Under the pieces are notes generated by a model. That model saw only the letters and a list, made by a program, of their open reading frames with translations. It had not been told where the DNA came from and did no database searches. 64,000 nt of DNA from Engraulis encrasicolus (taxonomy: Eukaryota > Chordata > Actinopteri > Clupeiformes > Engraulidae), in assembly GCF_034702125.1 (NCBI RefSeq), contig NC_085873.1, positions 51,803,150 through 51,867,149 of the forward strand. The letters are read 5' to 3'. Numbering within the stretch: position 1 is the stretch's first letter; every line of letters begins with the position of its first letter. The translations under genes were made by a program, and so were the position numbers. Positions 1 to 9,744 of the stretch are shown here, one piece after another.

Positions 1-741
1 AAACAGTTCAAAATTAAATCCATATTTCTTAATTATATAAACACACTCATGTCAAAATCCTCGTTTAAACCTGATGGTTGCAATGCATTTAAAGTATATA
101 TCCAAAAAAGTTCTCTTTGGCATAATTTCCTGTCGATGTCACCTCCTCTGTGTAGAGTTACTTGCTCTATACCTTGAAATCTAAGGGAAGAAAGAGGGTG
201 TGACAAATCATTAAAATGACAAGCTACAGGATAGTTTTCATCTTTTCTCCTGATGGAGCTCTTATGTTCACTTATTCTTTGTTTCAGAGGACGGGTGGTT
301 TTACCAATGTAAATTTTGTCACATGGGCATGTTAACATGTAAACAACATTTTTTGTGTTGCATGTGATTATTCCCCTAATTCCAAACCTTTTACCTGTTC
401 TAGGATGCTTAAAAGTATTTGTTTTCACTGAACTATGACATTGAGCACAATTTCCACAGGGATAATTCCCGTCCTTGATTGGAGTCAACAGTGTTTGTTT
501 TGGAGGGGGCAAGATGTTAGCTCTGATCAATTTATTGCGAAGGTTTGGTCCTCTTTTGTGAACATAGAGAGGAGGGTCCTGGAAAAGTTCAGACAGGGCC
601 GGATCTGTGGTTAGAATATGCCAGTGTTTCTCAACAGTTTTTTTGATAATGTGGGCCTGGGGAGTGAAGGTGGTAATACAGGAAACTGAAAAATGTTTAT
701 CTTTTTTTACACTTTTTTTCAGAAGGTCAACTCTGGACTTG
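1..741 (-). mobile_element. Inverted 3' part of a Penelope-like element
   Basis: This segment is the reverse complement of 1239-1979; position p pairs with 1980-p, and I found no mismatch in the stretches I compared. It encodes on the minus strand (530-33) a 165-aa piece that repeats the C-terminal part of the GIY-YIG endonuclease ORF on the plus strand. The copy runs off the left edge of the window, so its end is not visible. Penelope-like elements often insert as partial tandem or inverted copies, so this fits the family. An assembly artefact is the main alternative because the two arms look identical. Confidence 0.85.
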
Positions 742-1100
742 CTCCTGATTACGCTAACTTATATGTGGGGTATTTTGAACATAAGTTTGTCTTTAACCCA
801 GATATGAACCCTTTTAGTAAAAAAATCCTTAAATGGTATCGTTTCCTGGATGATGTTTTCTGTTTGTTTCAAGGAACAAGTGAAGAACTGTTAACATTTG
901 GTACATATCTAAATGGTTGTAACTCTGACTTAAAATTTACTCTAGAATATGACCTATCACTTGTATCTTTCTTAGATATGTGGATTATACTAGATAAGGG
1001 GAGCCTAACTACTACCTTATATAAGAAAGAAACTGATCGCAACACTTTTCTCTTGGCCACCAGCGCACACCCAAGAGCTTTAAAAAAATGGACTACCTAA
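742..1100 (+). pseudogene. Penelope-like reverse transcriptase, C-terminal remnant
   Basis: The reading frame starts inside the RT domain, just after the inverted-repeat arm ends. It contains a YRFLDDVF motif, which is RT motif C with the paired aspartates of the catalytic palm, followed by thumb-like sequence. The N-terminal fingers and most of the palm are missing. The frame closes at about 1100, directly after a run of seven A at 1082-1088. Sequence just downstream, in another frame, continues the protein into the endonuclease ORF, so a one-base change in this homopolymer separates RT and endonuclease. The element copy is therefore 5'-truncated and frameshifted. Confidence 0.75.
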
Positions 1101-1167
1101 AAGCCAATTTTATAGGTTAAGAAGACTCTGCCACTCTGACAATGACTTCATTGAGAAGGCAGTAGAA

Positions 1168-1947
1168 ATGAAGCAGCGGTTCCTAAAACGGGGCTATACA
1201 GCTCAATGTGTGGATACTGCATATCAGAATGCTCTTTCCAAGTCCAGAGTTGACCTTCTGAAAAAAAGTGTAAAAAAAGATAAACATTTTTCAGTTTCCT
1301 GTATTACCACCTTCACTCCCCAGGCCCACATTATCAAAAAAACTGTTGAGAAACACTGGCATATTCTAACCACAGATCCGGCCCTGTCTGAACTTTTCCA
1401 GGACCCTCCTCTCTATGTTCACAAAAGAGGACCAAACCTTCGCAATAAATTGATCAGAGCTAACATCTTGCCCCCTCCAAAACAAACACTGTTGACTCCA
1501 ATCAAGGACGGGAATTATCCCTGTGGAAATTGTGCTCAATGTCATAGTTCAGTGAAAACAAATACTTTTAAGCATCCTAGAACAGGTAAAAGGTTTGGAA
1601 TTAGGGGAATAATCACATGCAACACAAAAAATGTTGTTTACATGTTAACATGCCCATGTGACAAAATTTACATTGGTAAAACCACCCGTCCTCTGAAACA
1701 AAGAATAAGTGAACATAAGAGCTCCATCAGGAGAAAAGATGAAAACTATCCTGTAGCTTGTCATTTTAATGATTTGTCACACCCTCTTTCTTCCCTTAGA
1801 TTTCAAGGTATAGAGCAAGTAACTCTACACAGAGGAGGTGACATCGACAGGAAATTATGCCAAAGAGAACTTTTTTGGATATATACTTTAAATGCATTGC
1901 AACCATCAGGTTTAAACGAGGATTTTGACATGAGTGTGTTTATATAA
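1168..1947 (+). CDS. GIY-YIG endonuclease part of a Penelope-like element
   Basis: The 259-aa ORF carries, at about residues 155-215, the core VYMLTC...KIYIGKTTRPLKQR..EH, a GIY-YIG nuclease fold with the conserved Tyr, the following Arg and the EH segment. A Cys-rich block (CGNCAQC, then TCPC) lies just before and within it, typical of the linker and nuclease of Penelope-like retroelements. In these elements the nuclease sits C-terminal to the RT and nicks target DNA for target-primed reverse transcription. Codons upstream of the first ATG also read open and continue from the RT, so this ATG is only the first in-frame Met of a broken polyprotein. It lies partly inside the inverted repeat. 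Confidence 0.85.
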   Translation: MKQRFLKRGYTAQCVDTAYQNALSKSRVDLLKKSVKKDKHFSVSCITTFTPQAHIIKKTVEKHWHILTTDPALSELFQDPPLYVHKRGPNLRNKLIRANILPPPKQTLLTPIKDGNYPCGNCAQCHSSVKTNTFKHPRTGKRFGIRGIITCNTKNVVYMLTCPCDKIYIGKTTRPLKQRISEHKSSIRRKDENYPVACHFNDLSHPLSSLRFQGIEQVTLHRGGDIDRKLCQRELFWIYTLNALQPSGLNEDFDMSVFI

Positions 1948-2166
1948 TTAAGAAATATGGATTTAATTTTGAACTGTTTGTGCTCTGCTTTATGATGGTT
2001 AATGCCTGATGTCTGCAAAGCATGGACTTGTTTTTGTTTTCTCTGTTTATGTTTCATGTTTGTCTTTCACTACATTTCCCAGAATGCTTCACTGACTCAG
2101 AGTGCTGCACCACAGGTGCCAATAATGATGTATATTAACCACAAGCACTGTTTGTATGCACTCTGC

Positions 2167-2205
2167 CTGATGAAGGTCTAAGGACCGAAAGCTTGCAAGT
2201 CAAGT
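2167..2205 (+). ncRNA. Hammerhead-ribozyme-like core at the Penelope 3' end
   Basis: CTGATGA at 2167-2173 is followed by a 4-bp stem (GGTC 2175-2178 / GACC 2183-2186, loop TAAG) and then GAAA at 2187-2190. This matches the invariant core and stem II of a hammerhead ribozyme. A GTC triplet follows at 2199-2201, but stem III between GAAA and GTC does not pair in the usual minimal way, so this copy may be inactive. Penelope-like elements are known to carry minimal hammerheads in their terminal repeats, and this one lies 220 bp after the endonuclease stop. Confidence 0.6.
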
Positions 2206-2327
2206 AAAGCTTCTTTGCACAAAAATAGGCCTGAAGTGTGCGGATTGTCTTCTTTTTATGCTGAAATTTCTGCTGAGTCCTGCACCTTCTAAACAGATGA
2301 GCGGTGGCCTATCACAACCTAAGATTC
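2206..2327 (+). repeat. Penelope-associated terminal repeat, copy 1
   Basis: From about 2218 to 2327 this matches 21911-22010 closely, including a shared end at TATCACAACC. In the second copy the preceding sequence also holds the reverse complement of 2197-2220, as expected for inverted terminal pieces of one element family. Confidence 0.6.
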
Positions 2328-2446
2328 CTTTACAAAATATGTCATATTTCATGCGAAGCTGAATGACATTAAAATTATATCGGGGGCCGGATAAAACGAC
2401 CTGAAGGGCCGCAAACGGCCCTCGAGACATAGGTTCCCCACCCCTG
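2328..2446 (-). mobile_element. hAT-like MITE fragment abutting the Penelope end
   Basis: Read on the minus strand from 2446 it starts CAGGGGTGGGGAACCTATG and matches the first half of the complete hAT-like MITE at 12061-12366. The other half is missing, so it is a truncated copy. Confidence 0.6.
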
Positions 2447-2576
2447 ATGCAATCTAATAACAATATGTGTTATACACAGTGACAGTAGATATAATGGACC
2501 CCAAATCAACGCTCTTTTCCATTCAACGCTTTCTATATACTGTCAATGGTTATACAGCAGGATGTATTGTATATGA

Positions 2577-2901
2577 CAGGGGTGCTCAACTAGAAACTGA
2601 AAAGGTCCACTCGCCAAATTTCGTATGTTTTCAGGGTCCAAAAAAGTCGCTACGGACCGATGCAGAAAATAGCCTCACTCGCTGGCCGCACTGGCCTCTT
2701 GCTCACTCACTGAGTTGTCATAGTGATGATACTTTTATTTGTCATAAGACTGGCTTCGCAGAAATACACCTATAGATCACATGGCAGCGAAATCTCATGT
2801 ATAATTTATACATATTAAATACAGATGGATTTTGTCTTGGTCCGGATGACATTGCGTTTGGGTCCGCATCCGGACCTGGGTCCGCCAGTTGAGCACCCCT
2901 G
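2577..2901. mobile_element. hAT-type MITE with 8-bp TSD
   Basis: Terminal inverted repeats are CAGGGGTGCTCAACT (2577-2591) and AGTTGAGCACCCCTG (2887-2901). They are flanked by a perfect 8-bp duplication GTATATGA at 2569-2576 and 2902-2909. There is no coding capacity. A second copy starts at 63767. Confidence 0.9.
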
Positions 2902-3033
2902 GTATATGACATGTTAGGAAGTTATTTTCCAAGGGCTCCTAGGGCTAGAATTACAAGATTTTCCCTAAAGACACACCATGCAAAGTCTGTTGCTTTGTCA
3001 CTTCCGTAACAGTAACAGTGTCAACAGGTTCCA

Positions 3034-3100
<67 letters not shown>
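3034..3100. repeat. (CA)n microsatellite
   Basis: Uninterrupted CA dinucleotides. The apparent His/Thr ORFs across it are artefacts of the repeat. Confidence 0.98.
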
Positions 3101-3103
<3 letters not shown>

Positions 3104-3104
3104 G

Positions 3105-3280
3105 AGCAGATTGTACCAGCTGGTTCTCACACCCTCTGTGTCTGGACGGCCTTTTGAGTTTGAGTCCGGCCAGGGTCATTTCCCAGTCCTCTACCCCATA
3201 TCTCTCTCCTGCTCATTTCCTGTCTCCTCTCACACTGTCCTGTCATAATAAAGGCCCCAAAAAGCCCAAAAACAAATATT
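3105..3280 (+). repeat. tRNA-derived SINE, 3' part
   Basis: GTTTGAGTCCGG at about 3159 resembles a Pol III B box. It is followed by a pyrimidine-rich body and a tail around AATAAAGGCCCCAAAAAGCCC. No clear A box survives; the neighbouring CA tract may have replaced it. Confidence 0.45.
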
Positions 3281-3295
3281 TCGAGTGGTCCCCTA

Positions 3296-3645
3296 TAGGG
3301 CTGGGCGATACGGAAAAAAAACTACATCACGATATGGATTGCTTTATATCACGATAACGATATCACGATATAGCACAATTACATGCTTTCAGTTATTCTC
3401 TTTATTTGTTTTTATTTTTTCATGTCGCAAAACAACCTTTCTTTAAAATGGATCTTTTTATTGTTATTTTTACAGTTACATGAATTTATAGTTTGTATTG
3501 TGACAACATGAAATGTAATTAAATTATATTCAATTGTATACAACTGATAAAATTACTATTACGATATAAACGATATAGGAGAAAGGTCATGATATACAAT
3601 TTTATAGCACGATAACGATATATATCGTCATATTGCCCAGCCCTA
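3296..3645. mobile_element. hAT-like MITE (TAGGGCTGGGCGAT ends)
   Basis: Inverted ends TAGGGCTGGGCGAT and ATTGCCCAGCCCTA are flanked by a perfect 8-bp duplication GTCCCCTA at 3288-3295 and 3646-3653. The interior is AT-rich with repeated ACGATA motifs. It is inserted beside the CYP-derived minisatellite, one TSD copy lying inside minisatellite-like sequence. Confidence 0.9.
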
Positions 3646-3653
3646 GTCCCCTA

Positions 3654-4008
3654 CCTCACAGAGGCTGCTGTGTGGGTTCTAGCATGGGTTCTAGAGTAGT
3701 CCCCTACAGTACCTCACAGAGGCTGCTGTGTGTTCTAGAATGCCCCCCTACCTCACAGAGGCTGCTGTGTGTTCTAGAATGCCCCCCTACCTCACAGAGG
3801 CTGCTGTGTGTTCTAGAATGCTCCCCTACCTCACAGAGGCTGCTGTGTGTTCTAGAATGCGCCCCTACCTCACAGAGGCTGCTGTGTGTTCTAGAATGCC
3901 CGCCTACCTCACAGAGGCTGCTGTGTGTTCTAGAATGCCCCCCTACCTCACAGAGGCTGCTGTGTGTTCTAGAATGCCCCCCTACCTCACAGAGGCTGCT
4001 GTGTGTTT
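3654..4008 (-). repeat. 39-bp minisatellite amplified from the CYP exon 1/intron 1 border
   Basis: The segment CTCACAGAGGCTGCTGTGTG recurs nine times, starting at 3655, 3713, 3752, 3791, 3830, 3869, 3908, 3947 and 3986, with an exact 39-bp period from 3713 on. Read on the minus strand each unit holds the last codons of the CYP exon 1 (CTCTGTGAG) plus the GTAGGG-type splice donor and the start of the intron. Because 39 is divisible by three, frames stay open and give long false ORFs on both strands. Confidence 0.9.
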
Positions 4009-4189
4009 TCTTGAGGTCCAGGCTCAGCAGGTTCCCCAGCAGGGGGAGGGGTGTGGGCCCGGGCGGTTCCGGCGGCTCCAGGCTGCTCTTGGAGGAACGT
4101 TCTCCGGCCGAGATCACGTAGAGCACCAGCAGCAGAACCAGCGCCAGCAGAACACCGGACAGAGAGAACACGCCCTCCACCACAGCCAT
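3986..4189 (-). CDS. Cytochrome P450 family 2 (CYP2K-like) exon 1
   Basis: From the ATG at 4189-4187 the frame encodes about 68 residues. An N-terminal hydrophobic segment (about residues 10-28, LLALVLLLVLYV) would be the ER membrane anchor of a microsomal P450. It is followed by a short polar linker and the proline-rich hinge PPGPTPLPLLGNLL, then LDLKK..SLCE. Length and ending fit exon 1 of CYP2-family genes, and the exon closes with GAG|GTAGGG, a good splice donor. Wording of the hinge resembles fish CYP2K proteins. No later P450 exon is visible downstream (below 3650), so the rest of the gene would lie beyond the left edge, or this is an orphan exon. A (CA)n tract starts about 12 bp upstream of the start codon, where the 5' UTR or promoter should be. 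Confidence 0.75.
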
Positions 4190-4198
4190 GCTACTGTA

Positions 4199-4319
<121 letters not shown>

Positions 4320-5434
4320 AACGCTTTTTAACCAAAGCAACTAACAATCAAGGACATAATCATAGCCTGCAACACTTCAGATAGGCCTACTAACTAACTA
4401 ACTACCGGTAAGTGCACCGGAAAGAAATATACAGAACAACAAGTGCAGCTGCCAAATGGGGTTTGTTTTTTGGGTTACACTTTACTTGACGTGTCGCTGC
4501 ACAACACATTCATAGCAGCCGTTATACACTTTGCATGTAGGATTCAAGGCTGTTTCGTAAGACATTCATACCAAAGCCGTTCATAGACATGGAAGACAAA
4601 AGGACGGTAACTTGTCAAAATCAGCAATCATTGAGGGTTTAGAACAAAACCTGCAATGCTGCTTTGTTTAACTTTTATTTTGACAAGTTGATGTCCTTAC
4701 GTCCATGGAAGGTTTCGTATGAATGGATCAAGAAACATTCATGAATGCTTCGTGCAGATTTTATAACTTCGAGTTGATTATTTGATTCTTCGAGTTGAAA
4801 TAAATGAAATGATAACAGCTGCTATGCATGTGTTATGCAGGAACATGTCAAGTGAAGCGTTACTGTGTAACAACATTAGCAGAGGGTAAAAGTACAGTGT
4901 GCACACATTACATTACATTACATTAAGCTTACATTACATAGCGTTTAGCAAACGCTTTTGGCCAAAGCGACTTACAAGGAGAAATTTAAGCAAGAACAGG
5001 GTAAGGCACAGTGTACAGTTGCAACACTGATAGCATTGTCCTACACAGAGTAAAGAAGAAGACGTAAAGAATATGATGCATTAAAAGCGGCAAAAAAAAA
5101 CAAAGACATCAATGTGCAGTGTGCAGTTGCAACACTGACAGCATTGTCCAACACAAGGTAAAAGATGCAACATAAAACAATAAAAACTAGGCACAGTGTA
5201 CTAGATGTCTTGTTTACTATCCAAAATGCCTTGCGACTTCTTATTACACATACAACATGCCATAAAGTCAGAGCTCAAGCAGTAGTGCAGTAAACACTCA
5301 CGAAAGAGAAGAGTCTTTACTTGCTTCTTGAAGGTTGACCAAAATGTCCCTTGTCCCTAGTCTTGCTGTTGCGGCCTCTGTTTTTGTCCACCACTGAGAA
5401 ACAGTGACAAGAGAACAGCCTTGATAATTATAAA
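4320..5434. other. No gene seen; dispersed-repeat sequence
   Basis: The stretch around 4905-4980 (tandem ATTAC, then TAGCAAACGCTTTTGGCCAAAGCGACTTACA) is of a type found dispersed in many fish genomes, but I cannot assign it to a class. CAGTGTGCAGTTGCAACACTGA..GCATTGTCC occurs twice (about 5010 and 5116). Nothing coding is recognisable. Confidence 0.4.
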
Positions 5435-5845
5435 TAGTGTTGCACCGATACCGATACCAGTATCGGTGGATCGGTGGATCGGCACTAAAATGGTGGTATC
5501 GGTATCGAAGAGTACCAACAAATAGGGCACCGATACCATTTACAGATGCTTGTATGACACTTAAACAGCCTTGGAATTAGTTATTTCATAGAGATATTTA
5601 AAAAGTATAAAAAGTTTTGCTGGATTCACTTTGTTTTAGTCTTTTTCCTGTTTCACAAAGGTAGGCAGCAGCCTGAAAAAAGCCATGCAATGATTTTACA
5701 TCCAAGTAGTATGCACTGCAGCCCTTCATATATAGGCCTATACATTTCATATAGGGTGGTATCGGTATGGTATCGGTATCGGTATCGGCCGATACTGCAC
5801 AGCCAGTCGGTATCGGGGCCAAATAATGGTATCGGTGCAACACTA
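5435..5845. mobile_element. hAT-type MITE with GATACC/GGTATC repeats
   Basis: Ends TAGTGTTGCACCGATACC and GGTATCGGTGCAACACTA form an 18-bp inverted repeat. They are flanked by a perfect 8-bp duplication ATTATAAA at 5427-5434 and 5846-5853. The interior is rich in GGTATC repeats and has no coding capacity. Confidence 0.92.
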
Positions 5846-5853
5846 ATTATAAA

Positions 5854-6284
5854 CATCTCTATATACAAGATGGCGGCTGGCAGTCTGTCAAACAGGGGAG
5901 GCTGCTCAATTACAATATGTCCAGAACGCAAAAAAAAGAAAAAAAAGAGGGGAGGGGGGGATTTTTGACACATTGGTCCTGAGCAACAAATGGCCCCACA
6001 CACTAAAGGACTCTTGTTGAAACAAAGTTGTTGGAAAGCTGGTGTTTTTTTACTACACATATTCTTATAATTATTTGAGCATAGTTCTTTGTGAGAAATC
6101 TTGCAGCATGTCTGTTCTGGAATAAACATAGGAACTGACCTGTGGTGGGGATTCTAACAGAGAGAGGTAAATAATTTACCCAAATGTCAATCTCTGGGCG
6201 TGAATTGTATGCACTATGCATCAGAGAAAAGGTAATAATAAACAAGCCGCTGTCAACCCAGTTAACCCCCGTAACACACTTCCA
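5854..6284. other. No gene seen
   Basis: Contains short A/G-rich tracts (about 5928-5962) and unremarkable sequence. The phrase around 6352-6400 (GAACAATGTCGAGAGAGCC..TTGAT.ATTATAAACAT) echoes 5385-5435, suggesting an old duplication around the MITE site. Confidence 0.3.
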
Positions 6285-6344
6285 AAGCGAGTCAGAGAGA
6301 GAGAGAGGCAGAGAGAGCGAGAGAGAGCGAGAGAGAGAGAGAGA
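6285..6344. repeat. (GA)n-rich simple repeat
   Basis: Imperfect GAGA tract with interspersed GC and GGCA units. Confidence 0.9.
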
Positions 6345-6502
6345 GTTTCCACCCCTGAGGAACAATGTCGAGAGAGCCGTCTTGATCATTATAAACATGG
6401 TGAATGGTAGGCTATGTAGGCCTGTCAGAGGTCAGGTAAAATGTAACAAAAAGTGTTAACCCAGTTCACACTAGTGCCACACTAACAATGGCCAAAGAGG
6501 AT

Positions 6503-6504
<2 letters not shown>

Positions 6505-6598
<94 letters not shown>
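6505..6598. repeat. (GT)n microsatellite
   Basis: Uninterrupted GT dinucleotides over about 94 bp. Confidence 0.98.
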
Positions 6599-6712
6599 AT
6601 AGTAGGTCATTGTGCAATAATACATGCTTTAGTGCTTTAACTAATCTGACTGCAGCCTAATTAAACTCGGACAGCATACACACTAAGAAAACGCTTCACA
6701 CAACTCTGTATG

Positions 6713-6841
<129 letters not shown>

Positions 6842-7423
6842 CAGAGGTGGAAGAAGTAGGCCTCCTGAAGTTGTGTACATAGGTAAAAGTAGTAGGCCTG
6901 AAAAAATCACTCAAGTGACAGTAAAAGTTGTATACCAAAAATGTACTTAAGTAAAAGTCCTAAGTAGCCTACTAACTTTTAAATGTACTTCTTGAGTACA
7001 AAAGTACAAGTAGGCCTATACTCACGCAATGGCTGTCTTTCTCCAAGTCTGCCTACTTGATCCAATAGGAAAACGTTTCTGCAGCGGTTTTCGGTTCTAT
7101 TTGAACATGACTATGGAGTCCTGTTAATGTTTTTTTAAAGTATCTTTTCTGTCTGGGTGTCAGTTTGGAAGATGGGCTTGGTCCCGCCTCCCTGCCCGCA
7201 GCTGAGGCTACTCAAATATCCACGAAACACAACAGGAAAACCTAGGATAAATGTAACTAGTAACAAAGTCTTCTTCTAGAAATGTAAGGAGTAGAAAGTA
7301 CAAGTAAATGTCAAAAATGTAATTGAGTAAAAGTCTGCATTTTTATTTTTACTCAAGTAAGTACAAATTCCAGAAAAAAAACTACTTAACGAAGTAAAAA
7401 TACTTAATTACGTTGCACCTCTG
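6842..7423. mobile_element. hAT-like MITE (CAGAGGTGGAA ends) inside a CA tract
   Basis: The left end CAGAGGTGGAAGAAGTA and the right end TACGTTGCACCTCTG are an imperfect inverted pair. Subterminal parts are rich in AAGTAAAAGT/ACTTTTACT motifs on both sides, which form further inverted repeats. CACACACA lies on both sides, consistent with an 8-bp duplication of the host microsatellite. Confidence 0.75.
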
Positions 7424-7429
7424 CACACA

Positions 7430-7510
7430 CACATTTGTTGATGAAACTTTACAACCATACACAGGCGCGTGCACAATTATTGCACAATTATTGCACAATG
7501 ACCTACTATG

Positions 7511-7590
<80 letters not shown>

Positions 7591-7707
7591 CTTGAAGAAA
7601 CTTTACAACCATACACAGGCGCGCGCGCACGCACATTTGATGTACTTTATTTGATTCCACATTACAAGGTAAAATCAATAGGAACCAAATATGATGACTA
7701 ATCCAAT

Positions 7708-7787
<80 letters not shown>

Positions 7788-7790
7788 ACT
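7430..7790. repeat. Two (CA)n tracts with a duplicated spacer
   Basis: CA tracts at about 7514-7588 and 7708-7785. The phrase GAAACTTTACAACCATACACAGGCGCG occurs at 7442 and at 7594, so the flank and tract were duplicated in tandem. Confidence 0.9.
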
Positions 7791-8644
7791 CAACTGAGAC
7801 AGCCTACCGTTGACCTGGGATACCCTGCGCGTATTCTTCCCTGCTGCTCCGGTGTAGTTGTTGCCGTCTGCTGTATCTGAAGACTGTTTGCTGTTTTTTT
7901 ATGACGACGAAAAGTCTATCAGAGCTGCAGTGATATGCTTTATGTTGCCCTGTTTACGGAAGGCAGCCTCACCTACTTTGCGCACGGACACGAACAGGGT
8001 TATTAGGGAACGAGGGCACGAGAGCACAGCGGCGCGTAGCAAGGACACACAAAGCCGTTGTTTTCCTCACTCGAGCTAGTTGGTAATAGTAGGCTACTCC
8101 TCTTCGGAGTTACACATGTGATGCTGTAGACCTAGGTATCTGCAAACTATTCCAAACGCTCCCAGTTACACGTGCCAGAAATGGTCGGTTCTATCCTATA
8201 TACGGTCTGTATTCGGAGTGGGCACTGCGCTCTTCAGGCACTCACCTCACCTTGACCCTGTAGCGCGCGCAACCGTACGGTTAAATAGTCTCTCTGGTAG
8301 GCCTACAAGTCTCTCGAGACCTCCTTGGCACGCGACCGTTTCCATAGCTGCAGTCGTACTATTGAGACTAGATGAGGAGAGGACTAGAGGAGGGAGCATA
8401 TACGCAGAAAGTCGGGGAGGCTGTGTTTATTTGGCCTGTAGCCTATAGGTGGGGGTTGTCGTCACGTGGTGCGCCAGGATTTTTTTCTTCTTCTTTTCTT
8501 TTTTTTGGGAAAGTTTCATCTTTCATACTTTCGAAGTTGTTTTTTCTCTGGGGGGAAAATGACTCCGTGTGAAAATTTGAGTCCACTGCACTCATAGCCT
8601 ACTAGGCACTGCATGTTACAGCAACCCAAAACGTCATAGATCAT
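7791..8644. other. CpG-containing unique-looking region, no gene recognised
   Basis: Between 7800 and 8480 CG dinucleotides are more frequent than in neighbouring sequence and no repeat family was recognised. Short open frames exist on both strands, but none resembles a known domain and no splice pattern could be built. It could be a promoter or first-exon region. Confidence 0.25.
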
Positions 8645-9203
8645 CAGTGTTTGGGGAAGTTCATTTTCTATAGGCCTACAGGAACTAGTTCAAAGTTCAG
8701 TTCACGCATTTCAAAATGAACTAGTTCGTTCATAGTTAATTATTGTTCACAGTAAACTTCGATCATAGTTTCCAAAAATGAAATAAAAAACCATAGTTCT
8801 TTTCTGCAAGAGATTGCGAGTTATATTGTTCAATATAATTGAAAAAGCCTATCAGAACAGTGAAAATATGTTAGCTGTGTTAGACGCCATGTTATATTAT
8901 TGGGGCTCTTTTGAAATGTAGGCCTATTTGATTAAGGTTTCACCTGAACACTAAGGAAATGTGGCACGGCACCCTTTTAAATGAACGCACATGCAGTTCA
9001 CTCACAGGCACCAGAATGAACTAGTTCATAGTTATTAAATGAACGCACATGCAGTTCACTCACAGGCACCAGAATGAACTAGTTCATAGTTCGTTCATCA
9101 TCTAGTATGCTACACAGTGAGCGTTCAGTTCCGGTTCGTCCAAATTATGAACTAGTTCATGAACTATAGTGCACTGAACTAGTTCAGGTAGCCTTCAACA
9201 CTA
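8645..9203. mobile_element. Foldback/hAT-like MITE with GAACTAGTTC repeats
   Basis: Ends CAGTGTTTGGGGAA.. and ..TTCAACACTA are flanked by near-identical 8-mers TAGATCAT (8637-8644) and TAAATCAT (9204-9211). The palindrome GAACTAGTTC recurs throughout. A 58-bp unit beginning ATGAACGCACATGCAG is tandemly repeated at 8981 and 9039. Confidence 0.7.
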
Positions 9204-9744
9204 TAAATCATGCTCTGCAAATAACAAGAAGAATTAGAATCTTACTGTATACACTCTACTCTAACTGTTCTCATGAACAGCTGAAATGGTCGAAGAGACA
9301 TTAAATGTGCGTTAATATCCATTTGCAGCTTCCTTTCATCGCTCCTGTAGGTGGTCATAATTGACCAAGTACAATACTAGGCTATATAAATGTTAATAAC
9401 ATAGACATTGGGGATTTACCAAGTAGGCCTAGGTATAGGTCAATGTAATAATATCATCAGTGCAAGTCCGATAGGCCTATTCATGTTAAACGTTAGCATA
9501 TCGGCTCTAGGCCTACTTTCAAATGAAGCAAGTCCTAATTACACTGCCATATTGGAAAAAGTTAATACCCCGTATGAAATTTCTTATATTTCTGTCAAAA
9601 TTTGTCATAAAACATTGTCTGATCTTCCCGGAAATCACAAGAAGGCACAATCAGAGTCTGCTTTAACTAATTCCATCCAAACATTTGCAAGTTATCATAT
9701 TTTTATTGGCCATAAAATGTAAACATTCACAGGACAGTGAGGCA
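9204..9744. other. No gene seen
   Basis: AT-rich sequence with recurring AGGCCTA hexamers and a 104-codon open frame that matches nothing I recognise and lacks coding character. Confidence 0.3.
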
